Below, piece by piece: positions 11,055-27,500 of a DNA stretch of 64,000 nt. The DNA is taken from assembly GCF_021134715.1 (NCBI RefSeq), contig NC_060017.1, positions 3,968,001 through 4,032,000 on the forward strand, given 5' to 3'. Source of the stretch: Daphnia pulex. Taxonomy: Eukaryota > Arthropoda > Branchiopoda > Diplostraca > Daphniidae. Made by a program: the position numbers and the translations under genes. The notes under the pieces are model-generated. The model was not told where the DNA came from and searched no databases. It worked only from the letters and a program-made list of their open reading frames with translations. Every line of letters begins with the position of its first letter. The stretch's first letter is position 1.

Positions 11055-12761
11055 ATGGAACTTCGCAATGAGCTAATGTAAGAAGTTTATAATTTCTTAA
11101 TCTTTTTTATAAACAATAAATTTTTTTCGTATATCAAGTCGACCTTCTCGCAATAAGCATCGTTCAAACGCTGTCACGGCTATGCGAGTCATTGTAAGTA
11201 AAACAAAAAAATTCCCATTGGATTAGATTTGCTGTCTATAAAGACATGAGCATGACGATCAATTAATCATGGCAGGATAGAAGAGAAACTGTGACGCAGT
11301 TGGAGCAAAAGTTGGCCATAAAAAAGAACGAACTTTTACAAGAAGAAGCGATTTCGTTAGAAAAGCAAAGAGCAATAAAAGAAAAGAGGGAGCAACTTGA
11401 ACGCGAAGAGTATCAAAGTTTGCAACTGTTTCAGGTGATACTTAAATGAGTCCAATCTTTTAAATTAATATGAATATATTAAACTATTAATTATAAATTT
11501 GGCTGGAATCCAATAAGTTAAATGGGAAAGTCCGCGAATCTGTTTCTCTGGCTCTGGAACATGATCTAGAAGAATGTCGAAAATTAGACGATGAACAACA
11601 TGCACACTTACTCCAGGTATTATATTTGATCTAGCGTCATGCCCCAGCACACCATGGCTCAATTCCATCAAACAGTTACAATATTTGTATTTCTTGTTAA
11701 TATTACTCTTTATGTTTATTTTCATCTTTTTTAGATGGAGAACCTTGAAAGCGAATTAACCGAGTTGACTACCAAACTGGAGTTCTTGCAAAACTATCAG
11801 GTACTAAGAACATTACCGTACTGCACGTACAAGCATACCCACCAAATTAATCGTGTTTATCTTTTCCAAATCGTATACGATTACTCAGAACACTATATCT
11901 GACGTTGAAGGATTCGACCGAGTAGTCAGCAAATTCCAAGAGTTAAATCAAACGTGGCAAAATATGGCAAATGAATATCGTTCAATTCTATTCGATGCAG
12001 CGAGGTCATCGTTCAAGAAGGGTCATCAAACGGTAAAACTTTGTGTTTGTCATCAAATCCCATATAAGCGATCTTTGTTACTCACAACATTGCAGGAAAT
12101 CCTCATGCGACATCTACTTGGAATTAATTCGGATGATAGTCAACGAGCTACAGATGCGTCTGAGTCAACAAATCGCAACAAGACGGCTCGAAACTCTCAA
12201 TGGCAAATTAGTACCATGGCAGAGTCGTTCAAGCAACACGGTCACACTTATTTAGCGATTATCAATTTAGCTGCCCACTTGTCCAGTCACCCTATAGCCC
12301 GGACTCTTATGAGCATCGGTGAGTCTAAATCGAATCTCAAGTCGATCAAGCCCAGCAAAAGTCACCTTGGGAAGAAAGAGGAGATGGAGCGGGTTCCTAG
12401 TGTCGAGCAAATTCATCAGCCGGTGCAGGACTACAAAGAGCGATGGAGAACATTGGCCGCGGCTGCCATGGGCGATAGCAGACAATACCGTGGAGAAACG
12501 GATGCCTCCGTTTCTTCGGAGATTGGCAGAACTGCGGACTCGGTTAGTCTTGAAGTGCAGAACAAACTAAGCAATTTGGCGAATATTGATGACTTCGGGG
12601 CATCGTCGACTGGTCCTAAGCAATCAATCATTAATAAAGTCGCCGCTAATAAACTTGGTTTCATCGAGCAAATTCTCTACGACCTAACTTTGATTAAAGA
12701 CGAGATTGAGTTTCATACGGACCCTCTATATTACAACGAGCCTGGGCACTCATTTGCTTAA
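11055..12761 (+). CDS. Unrecognised coiled-coil protein
   Basis: Seven exons give 403 residues: 11055-11077, 11139-11193, 11276-11434, 11518-11616, 11735-11800, 11889-12032 and 12096-12761. Residues about 27-140 form a charged heptad-rich helix (for example EKQRAIKEKREQLEREEYQ). A globular or flexible tail without a recognised domain follows. The intron at 12033-12095 is 63 bp and in frame, so reading through it would add 21 residues. Inside the last exon a second open frame (about 12098-12253) also looks helix-like (DIYLELIRMIVNELQMRLSQ), so alternative splicing or a different exon structure there is possible. The frame used here is preferred because it stays open to 12761. Confidence 0.7.
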
Positions 12762-12888
12762 GAGGGAACAATTTAAAATGTTCTCGCTTTTCACACAAGG
12801 ACACGGCAATGTCACCTTAATTTAAAAAGAATTATTAGACTAATCAACAGGTATAGATGAAATGTGACTTACTGATAGCTGATTGCTA

Positions 12889-12894
12889 AATAAA
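12889..12894 (+). promoter_or_regulatory. Poly(A) signal AATAAA of the coiled-coil gene
   Basis: The hexamer lies 128 bp after the stop codon on the same strand and is the first AATAAA downstream. Confidence 0.6.
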
Positions 12895-14735
12895 ATTTGA
12901 CGAGTGTATTGTATTCGAATATGTTTCGGTAACACTCATTCCTTGCGTTTGTTGTAACAGAGAGGATCAAGAGGGTCTATATAGAACTTAGGTATGGGGA
13001 TGAGCTATAGGTTGGGAGAGAAATCCCAAAGTTAATACCTCCCTCTGACGAAGATTTTTAAAAAATTAAAAATTATTAAAAAAAAAAATGGAACAAATCC
13101 AAATAAGAAAAGTGGCAGAGAAAAAAAGAGCGGAACACGAGGGGAAATACACGCACGGAATACTTCGGGAGAAAAAAAAAATCTTACAACGGTCCAAATA
13201 TTCCACTGACGAGAAAATCTACACTCTTGCCTCCTTTTGACCCTATTTTTTTTGAGGTGAATAATTTGCACGTTATGTGAGCCGAAATTCAAAAGTCATT
13301 GAAGAATTCAAAGAACTAGGCAACTTTAAACGGAAAGCACTTCAGGAATAGCTAAGAGTGAGGTGATTATTACGCAGTTGTGGGAAATCTTGGCGGCATA
13401 AGGAAGAACTTTCTACAATTGGGCTACGAAAATTTTCGGCTTTTCCTTTTGCTGTAACACAACTTGCTCACTTGATGTAAAACGTGCTTATACTGTCTCT
13501 TTTTTTCCCTTCTAGATCGATTTCATCATTGTCCTTGCGTGAAAGTGTATGACGTGTCTGAAACTTGTCTTTGTTCGTCGTTAACATACATAAACGGAAT
13601 TCGCACAAAACACGCCTTTCACCAGACAATTGCTGTAGTTAGAAAAAAGCAAATGAAAACGGATGAAATCAACTTTAGCATCAACAGATGACTACGATAG
13701 TTAGCTGTGGCTGTTGGAAATTCCTTGACATAACAGGGAACGTTAAAGATGCTAAACATAATTGTCCTATATGATTCATTAATATTGGGTTTCAATGAAG
13801 AGGGAAATCAAAATATTTGCATGTTTATGATGAAGTCAACTATGCGATAATCAAATGCAACATGAATAGGGCAGAAACATCTCTTTTGATCTAAGATGCG
13901 GGAGTCCACTATTTCGCTGTTCTGTTTGTTCAAATAGTCGAGTTCAGAGCCCACTCGTCATAAATAGTGACATGTTCACTAAATATAATTTGAAAACAAA
14001 CGTGCGCAGACGAACGGTTACAAGCAGGGGGACATGCCAGTAGATTCGTGAACAGTACGGGTCGAAGTTCGAATGTGATATGTACCTCAAGTCAAAATTA
14101 TGTCTAGCATTTCCACTTAACAAGATCTTTTCCCAAAAACCTTAAAAACGGCCTGAATAAGTTTCGCGTTTGGCTGTAACAAGTCTTCGGGTGAAAAGCA
14201 TGGCGATGCAAAAACTCTTTGACAAGACGCATTCACCAGTACATTTGTTTGGCCCATCCTAATCACTGACGAAGGACACGAAATGAGAACGGACTTTCTA
14301 CTATCAGATTGTGTTGCAGTCAATGTATCTGGGATGTTTTTTTTTGTGTTTTTTTCTATTTTGTTTTGTTAGTTTAGTTTTTTTTTGTAAGTTTTAGTTT
14401 TAGTTTTAGTTTTTTTTTTTTCAAGGAGCGTGTGTGGATTTATGGCCTGTTAAACATTCGGATAATTACAATTTTAAAAAGCCGCTTCGCCCGAGATGGA
14501 TTTCGGAGGAGGCTGTTGACTAATTGCCCACCACCTCCCCTCACCTCTCCATGACCTAATGGCTCTATCAATCAATTTTGTAGACGCAAGCCTGCGAGCT
14601 TGTTCCCTGCTTAGAATGCTAAGGATCGATTCGACCATCATTCCTGTGCCACGTCTAGCTGGCGTGTAGAGGTGCTGAGAGTAAATACTATACAAGGGCG
14701 GGAGGTCGATAAAACCTATTGGATGGCCATACAAG
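12895..14735. other. Gene-free stretch and probable Tao 3' UTR
   Basis: No coding exon was supported. A T-rich tract with repeated GTTTTA-like units lies at about 14337-14422. The part next to 14736 should be the 3' untranslated region of Tao. An open frame there (14474-14758, -) overlaps the last Tao exon in another frame and is not conserved-looking. Confidence 0.5.
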
Positions 14736-18835
<4,100 letters not shown>

Positions 18836-20544
18836 AGTATGGCTGTAGATTAATCACAGCCTCTATTACACATAACACATTGAAGCTCACAGCATCACTC
18901 CAGTTCCCATGACAAGCTATTATACAAATTCAGTTATTGTGTGTGTACATAGTTCAATTCTAACGAATAAATAGATAATTAGATATGCCTATCATCAAAA
19001 ATTTTAAGAAATACTTTCAATAAGCAATTTATTGGGAATAGAACTACAATAAGTGGGTTTTTAATAAATAAATTAACTTGCTTTACTCTAAGAAACTCCA
19101 ACTCTTCAAATGAAATAAAATGAATGACTGACAAATTAATCAATTTGGGGTATAGGAAATCATAACATCTCACAAAAATGTTTCTGAACTTACAATCACT
19201 TGAAAGATTTGTCACTCAATCAATGGGGTCATTCAAATCAATTACACCCTCCAAGGAACAAATGCAATGATGGAACTACTTTCGCCGTTAATAAAAATGA
19301 ATCGAATAAATGAGTGCAAGTGACTTTTGTCTGATCGGACGATATAATCCCACTATGAAAAAAGTTAGAGAAGCACAAATCTAGGCAAAAATGGCGACCT
19401 TCCTCAATTCAAGTACATCCTGAATATTCATCAGACAGGTAGATGAACAATCTGGCTGTTGGTGACTAGAGAATTTTAATCCTTGGAAATGAACTTACCA
19501 AAGATCACGGTAATTTTTTACGTCGGAACGACAGATCTGTAAGAAAAATCGAGTATCGGTAATTCCGGTTAGAAAAACAAGAAGAATGGCGATGGGATCT
19601 ATAAATTTTTCAGTAACTTAGAACAGACAAAACACCATCTAGGGAGTGAAAAATCAACTAAAGAATCCATCTCGCGGGTCTTGAAAACGGAAAAATTGTC
19701 GAAATCGTCTGCTTGTGTTTTGCTTTTGCTGATTGTTTTGATTTTGATTTTCTGATTAAAATAATTAATAATAACCTATTAAAATTAAAATATATATTTC
19801 TATTTTGGGGGGTTTTCATATTCTCTGATCGCTAAATAACTTGCATGTAGCCTCCGCCGATAGGAAACGGGAGGCCTAGTCGAATACAACGTAGTAGCCT
19901 ACAAGAACTTTTTTTCATTGATTACTGATTAGGTGAAAATTAAAATTATATTTGCTGAAATTGCAATAACCTGGAGATTTTAAAATATTAGTTACATTTA
20001 AAAGTCCAATAATTTCCATCAAACCTATTATGGATCCTTAGCATTTTAATTAAAAATGCTCCTCCTTCACCTTAGTTTAAATTACTTCTGGAGTAAACTT
20101 TTAACTTCATTTATGTTAGTTAGGAAAATTTACTTAATTGGGACAATAAAATATCTAACCAAGGCGAACTGAAGGCTTTATTTCACTTTGTTTTATCGGC
20201 AGTCTTGAGTATATACCAGACGAAAGAGACATCTAAAATGAAATGACGAATGTCGCGGCACAACACTCAATAAATGGAATAAATAGGCTAACTATTGACA
20301 AAACGCAATTATCTAAGCATCTTTCGAATCCCAAGAGGAGAAAGGTTAAATAAAAATAATCATCGGCTACTGTGAAAATGAGCAAATCAGACGAGGATTT
20401 TGTAATTGCCACAATTCCAATTGGGAAGACAATGAAAATGATGCAAGAAATAAACAACAAAACGTAAAGTGAAAAAAAAAATCTTCATGACTGGAGGCGC
20501 TGAGTGTTAACGTGATTCTTTCGATTCTTTTCATTCGAACATTT
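18836..20544 (-). other. Tao leader/promoter region and SH2B 3' flank
   Basis: A likely non-coding 38-nt exon of Tao lies at 19536-19499. It is preceded by TTCTTACAG and followed by GTAAGT, both read on the minus strand. It contains no ATG. Upstream DNA to about 20000 probably holds the transcription start. On the minus strand AATAAA occurs at 20182-20177, a candidate poly(A) signal for the SH2B gene 363 bp after its stop. Confidence 0.45.
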
Positions 20545-22759
20545 TCACGTGAAGCTGTAGGCATTCTCGATTGCACGACTGGATCCTGAGTTTCCTGCGT
20601 TATTTTGTTGATTCAAAGGAAGTTGTTCCATTGACTCGATTCTTCGACGGACAGATTCTCCTCTCACAATCACCTATTCCAATCGAATCAACCAAATTGT
20701 TTGTAAGAAACATTTTTGAAAATCTTTTCAACGAAGTATACCTCCCGAATAAGGGGCGGAGTCGCAACTCTTCTGTCTGACAAGTTGCTCATCCCTTGTC
20801 GAGTAGACGTCGACACAGTCATCGCCTATAGTAAAAAGTTTTAATACAAAATCGGGTACGTATTTGAATAAGGCCAAAAATTCACCTGAAATGCGGATTC
20901 GGCAACTACATACTGAGTAAGCGTAACATCGGATGAACCCCCCGACTCCAAGGGGATCGGATGCGAACGAAAGTGTTCCAGCATGTCAAAAACTGACTGA
21001 AACCAAAGGTGTTGAACTCGACATTGTCCCTCACTACTAATTGTAAGGCGTAGGTGCTGTGAAGTAAGACGATACAATAAAATAAAGGTAAATCCTAATT
21101 ATTTTAAATGATTTACTTTGGCGCGTCCTTGGAAGTTGAACGTCAAAACGAATTCGCCTTTACGTGTTTCACTTTGGCGAACAAGGAAAACTCCGTGTCC
21201 AACAGCTCCTTCTTGAAGGACGAGACCAGCTGCATCAGATCGACTCAACGTTCCGTGAAACCAAGGGTAGTGTCTCAGTGTTCCATACAAATCTGTTACA
21301 TAATCTTGATTTTAAAAATTACTATCTAGTTTACCAGTTTGGTTGAATTTTTCATCAACAACAGCATGAAGTCTCCTTAAACAAGGATCAACACAGTGAA
21401 CTGATTCAAATACCTTGTTCCTGATCAAGTCGACTAGTGACTAAATCGGAATCTTCGACACTGGGAGAGACGGGGAGCAGGGAACGAGATCCCCTGAGAG
21501 ATAGAGTTCGTGTACCAGAGAATTCGGATGGTTGGTTTGCACTGACGGGTGTCGATAAATTTCCATTCGACTCGCTTTCTCCTTCGCGCAATACGTCTTC
21601 TGTTGGAGATCTGTTGAAGACAGACCAATGCTGGTTAGGAAAATTAACGTGCGAACCCATTCTGAACCATTTTTACCCATTGGTTGTGTTTATGCAACGA
21701 GCTCCAGACAGTCGAATCGAATGCAACCACTTATGCATTTCATCGCTGCTAGCAGCTTCAATGACGTATTCTAGGTTATTGGCAGCCTACGTCAGAGGTG
21801 AAAAAGATTCGAAATTTTTTCATAAATCAACTTTTTGCAATGCCTAAAATATGAGACTTACTTTTAGGACAAAGGTATTTTCCTTATCTGGCATTTCTAA
21901 AGCTGTTGTTTCTCTTGCTTCTGTTATCAAGAAGCAGAACACTCCACATTTTGGTTGGCTGGCTTTTGGTGGAGAGAAGAACTCTAGCATATAGCCACCA
22001 ACAGTCTTCACCAAACAGAGACGGCAGCGCTCCCATTTGGGAGTCCCGTCTAAGCTTTCACTGGTTAGGTAGTTGACGGTACCTTCAAATAATGACTCGA
22101 CGACAAGCTTCGACATGCGAATTTTGCCACGCAACAGAAGATTCGAGTGTTCAGGTTTCATTATGGAGGTAGAGTGACTTCCAGAGAGTTCAACTTCATC
22201 AGAGTGTTGCTTGTGAAAGAGTCCTTTTCCTTTTCGAAACCCTTTCAAAGAGAAGCGTCTGAAGAATGGCTTGGGACCTGGTTGTCTAGGTTTAACAGAA
22301 GGGTATCCAGAGGTAGATGCAATATCTCTTTCAGTATCAGAATAATCACTACAGTCCTGTGTTGTTCTTGAAACACTGCCTGTTGACCTCAGAGGAGATG
22401 GAAAGTGCATGATCCCATTGCTTTTCCCATACTTGACAAAGTCACACGAATTCACTACTATGCCAGAGAGTTTTTTCAGTTCCACATCATAGCTTCTAAC
22501 AAAGAGGTCCACAAAACGTTGAGCACAATCTTGATACAGGGATATCAATGCTGAGTCTGCTATTATTTGGGATTCACTGCTAAAGTGGGCATGAATGTGA
22601 CGTGCAAGTTCAAAGGCAGCTGATCTAGCCCTGTAATTAAGTTAGGTAGAAATAATTTACGGAAATAACTTAATTTTTAATGTTAACTCACTGTCTCTCG
22701 CAGATTTCACTCCAGACAGCTACATCTCGAGCATCTGCGGTAATCGCCTGAACGGCCAT
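20545..22759 (-). CDS. Lnk: SH2B/Lnk adaptor protein
   Basis: Eight exons give 567 residues: 22759-22692, 22630-21862, 21786-21677, 21610-21414, 21292-21117, 21056-20886, 20825-20742 and 20673-20545. Order: N-terminal helical dimerisation (phenylalanine zipper) region, about 10-70; PH domain split by an intron after FVLK, about 170-310; SH2 domain, about 391-490, with YPWFHG and the phosphotyrosine-binding arginine in FLVRQSE. The protein ends [10 protein letters not shown], matching the C-terminal tyrosine motif of vertebrate SH2B2/Lnk that recruits Cbl (here Tyr564). SH2B adaptors act downstream of insulin and other receptor kinases. If the intron at 20741-20674 is missed, the last exon reads into a false tail. 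Confidence 0.93.
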
Positions 22760-24516
22760 GACCACAACTTAAAAATTTTGACGTGTCTCGCTTCGTAGTT
22801 GATATAGACTGCTGCTTCCTATTAGAAGAATTAGTGAAGCTCAATGCTTAATGAATACCTCCTTTTGTTGTCTCAATTCCAGACTTATTTAAGCATTTAA
22901 CCACATTCTTTTTTTTTTTTACTTCATTCAATAAATCTGATAAGACATTCGCAAGAAAAAAACAATTAACGTATCGATCGAAAGCCTCTATCGATCATGA
23001 AATCAGTTCGATGATAGAGAGAATGGGAGGAGCCTGTGAAAAAGCCCGGCTGGTAGTCCGTTAGTGCTGCTAGCCTGCTATCATTTTTACCCCTAAAGAA
23101 ATTGTAAAAAAAAAATATTTTTTCTCGTGAGCTTTGTTGATGTTGTAATTATAGCTGTCCTACTAAAACCCTCCCTAAAATATTTAGGTTTAGTGCCATT
23201 AATTCCTTATCAAATAGTGTTTGTTTTTCAATATAAATAAACCACAGCGAATGAAATAAAGGGTAATAAATGTGTTTTGATGATTATTCATTTCCCTATA
23301 TATGCGTGCCAAGTTATAATTTCTTTAGGCGTAAACATGTCGTATTCGTGCCTAATTTGGTACAACCAAAATCTCGCATCCGCGTTTTACATGGCGCTTC
23401 TGGGAAAACAACCGAAATGGTGTAGGCTTTCTCCGGAATAGTCTCATTTAGTTAAATACATCGGAAGGGATTAAACTTTGTTGGTTTTTATAAGGAAATT
23501 GAAACCCCATTTTAGGTTTCCCTTTATATGTTTTTTAGTAACAGCCACACCCGCATCTAGCGACTTGGCGTTGACACGCCACATCGCCATGCGGGATTGG
23601 CTTCAACTAGATTATGTTCAAACGAAAGGTTAGACCGATTTTTTGGTTAATCCAGAAAATTACTAATTAAGTAATAGCGGTTATATATATATTAATGGAC
23701 CAATTGTATTACACTGGCGGTACATATCGTGAAAAGTGCGTCGTGACAGGGAAGATGATTGTTTAGGACAGCAGTCGGTGACTAACCGAGATAAATGCCA
23801 AAGTAATATATATGTATATACCAAATTGTAAGAAAATCGACGATAAAATAATGGAGAACAGCACAGATTTCACACCGAGATGAACAGCTTATACACGCAA
23901 AGATTTTGAATATAAAGTAAATAGAAATGATGGGGGCACAACATAATTTCCACGAGAAGAACTAATTTCCAAACATCATATAGCCTATATTATTTACAGG
24001 TAAGACAATTTGTCGCATTGTCGTGTCAATTCTCGAGTGAGACGGGATTTCACGTCCAAGTTGAGCTCTGAATAGTTTAGAGTGGCGTGAATAAGTCTAA
24101 TTTTATTAGTTAAAGATTATTTATATAATGACGTGCTTTACTCAAACATTCACGCGGTACAATCGGGATTCCTCGATTGTAGACGATATATAGCTGGCCC
24201 CAAACTAATTGTAACAACGGGTGGAAAAATACAAAACCAATAATAAAACGCAATTAGAATAATTCACCATCTGAATTAATAAAATTAAAAAAATGATTTC
24301 CCCCTTCAATCGAGAGAGAAAAGCTCACCGGCCGATTGTTATATAATAATAAACACGTACATACATACACACACACACACACGCAGACCCACTATAACGA
24401 ACGAAATGGTAAGTACACGTACACACAACATATCAAATATATAGCGAGTGTTGCCTATTATGATACACACAATCAGCGATAAATGTCAGAGTATAGACTG
24501 GGCGTTGATTATTAGT
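22760..24516 (-). other. SH2B promoter/leader and NRF1 3' region
   Basis: The first few hundred bases upstream of the SH2B start contain two ATCGAT cores (22973-22978 and 22990-22995), like the DREF/BEAF-type elements of arthropod housekeeping promoters; function is inferred. The rest is AT-rich. A CA microsatellite lies at about 24361-24383. Some of the DNA next to 24517 must be the NRF1 3' untranslated region. No coding exon was seen. Confidence 0.45.
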
Positions 24517-27500
24517 CTATTCTGAATTGGAAGAGGGTGACGTTTCTTGAAGATCGACGTCACCTGACGTCACCTGCTGCATGGCCGATGCCAAAATGGA
24601 GGAGTCGACCTCGCCGAGAAGCTGTGAAGTCACCATGGGCGCAGCCGTCACCTTTTGCCCGTCGCCCGTTAGCCACATGGTGGTACGAGATTGATTAACG
24701 TCAAATACCTGCAGGATGTGTTGCTGCGTCCCGTTGGGTCCCAGTGCCAGGACGGGGGTGACGGACAGTCCACCGACGTTCATTCCCCCGGCTGCTGTCC
24801 CTGCTGCTGCTGCTGCTGCTGAAGTTGTCGACACCATGGCTCCATCATCTCCTCCATTAGAATCTGATTTCGGTAGGGACGATATTAAAGGTCCCAAAAC
24901 CTGATCAATGACAACGGGCAAATATCGCGATTAAAAATAAACATTTAGTCTTGCATCACGCACTCGACTAGAGCGTTCACGGACGCAATAGCAACTTGAA
25001 CTCGCTGCGCTTTCCTTTGGGGGAGTCCATCAGCCACAATTGAACCGGGTGCAAATAATAATAACGGTGATTTAAAATGAAAACACAATCATGACAACAT
25101 CAAGAAGGAAAATACATCAAGATGTATTGCTGTGTAACAAAGGCAACAAAAAGGAAAAAAGAAGGTGGAGAAAAAATGAAAGATGTATACAGGAACGTTC
25201 CGAAACAACATTCAAAAACCAAAAAAAGAAAAATGAACGAAATAATAATTTTTGAATTAGGGTTTGACCTTTGGGTTAAATAACATTGACATCATACAAA
25301 TAATAAATTACAGCCATTTCTTAAAATGTTTTCTGCATAAGAGGAGAGAGACAAAGGGGCATGTAGTAGTTTTATGTAAAAAGGAACAAGTACACTTTGG
25401 CCACGAAGTACTAAATTTTTGACGTTTCCTATACTGTATCGATGATTATAAACGACTGACAAATCGAAGAGAAAGAGAGACTTTCGTGTCGTAACACGCA
25501 GACGGGATTAACAATTGCGGGATCATCTTCGTTATTGGACACGTATAAATTATGATCTATAAGAGCTATAAGATAATATAAGATCGGAGTCGACCGATGG
25601 GTTTTCGCGAACGATTGCTTTGGTGTGTGTGACTGTTCCCGTGTTTGCTGTGACTAGACTAGTGTATAACCTTGGCCGTGGTGACACCAAGTTGTGACTG
25701 ATTAAACCACTGGCGGATATTAGATGAGACCCGAAAAACAAATCGAAACAAACAACAAATACACAAAACACACACATATACAGGCCACCGTGACCATGCG
25801 TGCAGAAAAACAAATAAAAGAAGGATCGAATCATGGATGGTCGAACGGATTTCGAAATCGCCCAATTTCGCAGCGGGATTTTTAAAAAATGTTAATTTTT
25901 ATAAGAAATATACGGGTGGCGACTTCAGGAATCGTCGTGTTTTACCATGAGACGTGGCGGCTCGCATCGACGCCCCTGCGCCCCAAAAAAATAATTCAAA
26001 ACGAAAAAAGAAAATAAACAAAATTGCATGCTGCTCACAATATAATTGGCCTCATTGCCATTAAGTAATAACATTGAAAACGAAACCATTTTTGCTAGAT
26101 TCTATTTTTTTTTTTGGCTGCTGTCAGTGTACCTGGACAGAAGCATCCGATTGACCCATCTGTGAGATGTTGGCAACGACGGCCTGGTACATGGCCGGCA
26201 CGGTGATCATTCCTGAGACGCTGACTGGATACGCTGTTGACAATGCATTAATGATTAGTTTATTTTTTTTTTATTATAATAGATTCGATTGAGTCAAACT
26301 TACTTTGACCATCTTCACCGGTGAGAAGGATGTGGTGCTGTCCTTCTTGACCAATGGTGGACTCGGTAACGGCCGACAAGTCGACGGTGGTGACTGTCGT
26401 GCCATCGGCGGAATTGGTGAGCGTCGTGACGCCGTCCGAATTCGTGACTCCCGTGATTTGCGAAGTGGGGACGAATTGCCAAATCATGGGCTTTGGATTG
26501 ATGAGGTGATGATTGCGATCAGACTGTTGCTGCTGTTGGTCGTGGCCGCCATTGCCATCATCATCATCGCACTGATTGACGGTGGCCACTCCTTGGGTGG
26601 CCACCACTTGAGCTGTTGTTCCGTCCGGCAGTGTGATGATGGGATTGTTGGGATCCACCTGGAAGAATGAATTAGTGAATGAATGAGGATCGACCTGCAT
26701 GAAATAATCGAATGGAATTGTCAGTGAGTTTCGTTTCATTAGAATCATCCATCAATTGTAAAAATGTCGTTAGATAAAATTTTGTTGGAAAAAGCCAAGG
26801 AACAAACCAATCAACAAGGACAATTACTTGTCTATGTTCTCAATCTAAACATTTAAAAAGAAGAAAAACAATTTCAAAATGATAAAATCATAGAACGGTC
26901 TGAAATTGGCATGCCACAATCAACGGCGATACGTCAAAATCATATTGATGGAAAACTGGAAACATAAACGAGAAACATCATTTTCAATATAGAAAAACAA
27001 ATATGGAAATTATAAATATATAAATGAAACAAAGAAAAATACCCACTTCAAGAATAAAGTAATTGAATTAAATCATATAAAACACAGAAATTAAGAGAGA
27101 GGGCAACCGAGAAACGAAAATAATAATAACAACTCAGGTTGTGTGTAAGTCTAGCGAATCATCACTAAAGTTAAACCAACCTGAATGATGGACACTGTCC
27201 CGTCTGGATTGCTGATGGTTTGAACGACTGTTGGTGCATACTGAGCAGTAGAAGCCGGAGTCGATTGAACCAATTGCTGGACATTCTGTTGCTGTTGAAG
27301 TTGGGCCGGTTGAGACGACGGTGGTTGTTGTTGCTGTTGTTGTTGTTGCTGTTGTTGCTGCTGTTGTGGTGGCTGAACTTCAGCTGTTCGATCGGCTTGT
27401 TGCTGTTCCGTTTCTGTTTCTGTTTTTATCACTTTGGCTGGACGACTAGTTTCTTCCGTTGCATCTTCGGAGAAGGCGGGTAGTAGATCTTCCCGTCCGT

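Noticed and set aside
14337-14422. Telomere-like TTTTAG units
   Set aside because: Irregular T-rich tract with too few and inexact units for a telomeric array.
26305-27483. Antisense frames opposite NRF1 exons 5 and 6, including a Leu-rich one
   Set aside because: They are the complement of polyGln and Gly/Asp/Thr codons in real exons.
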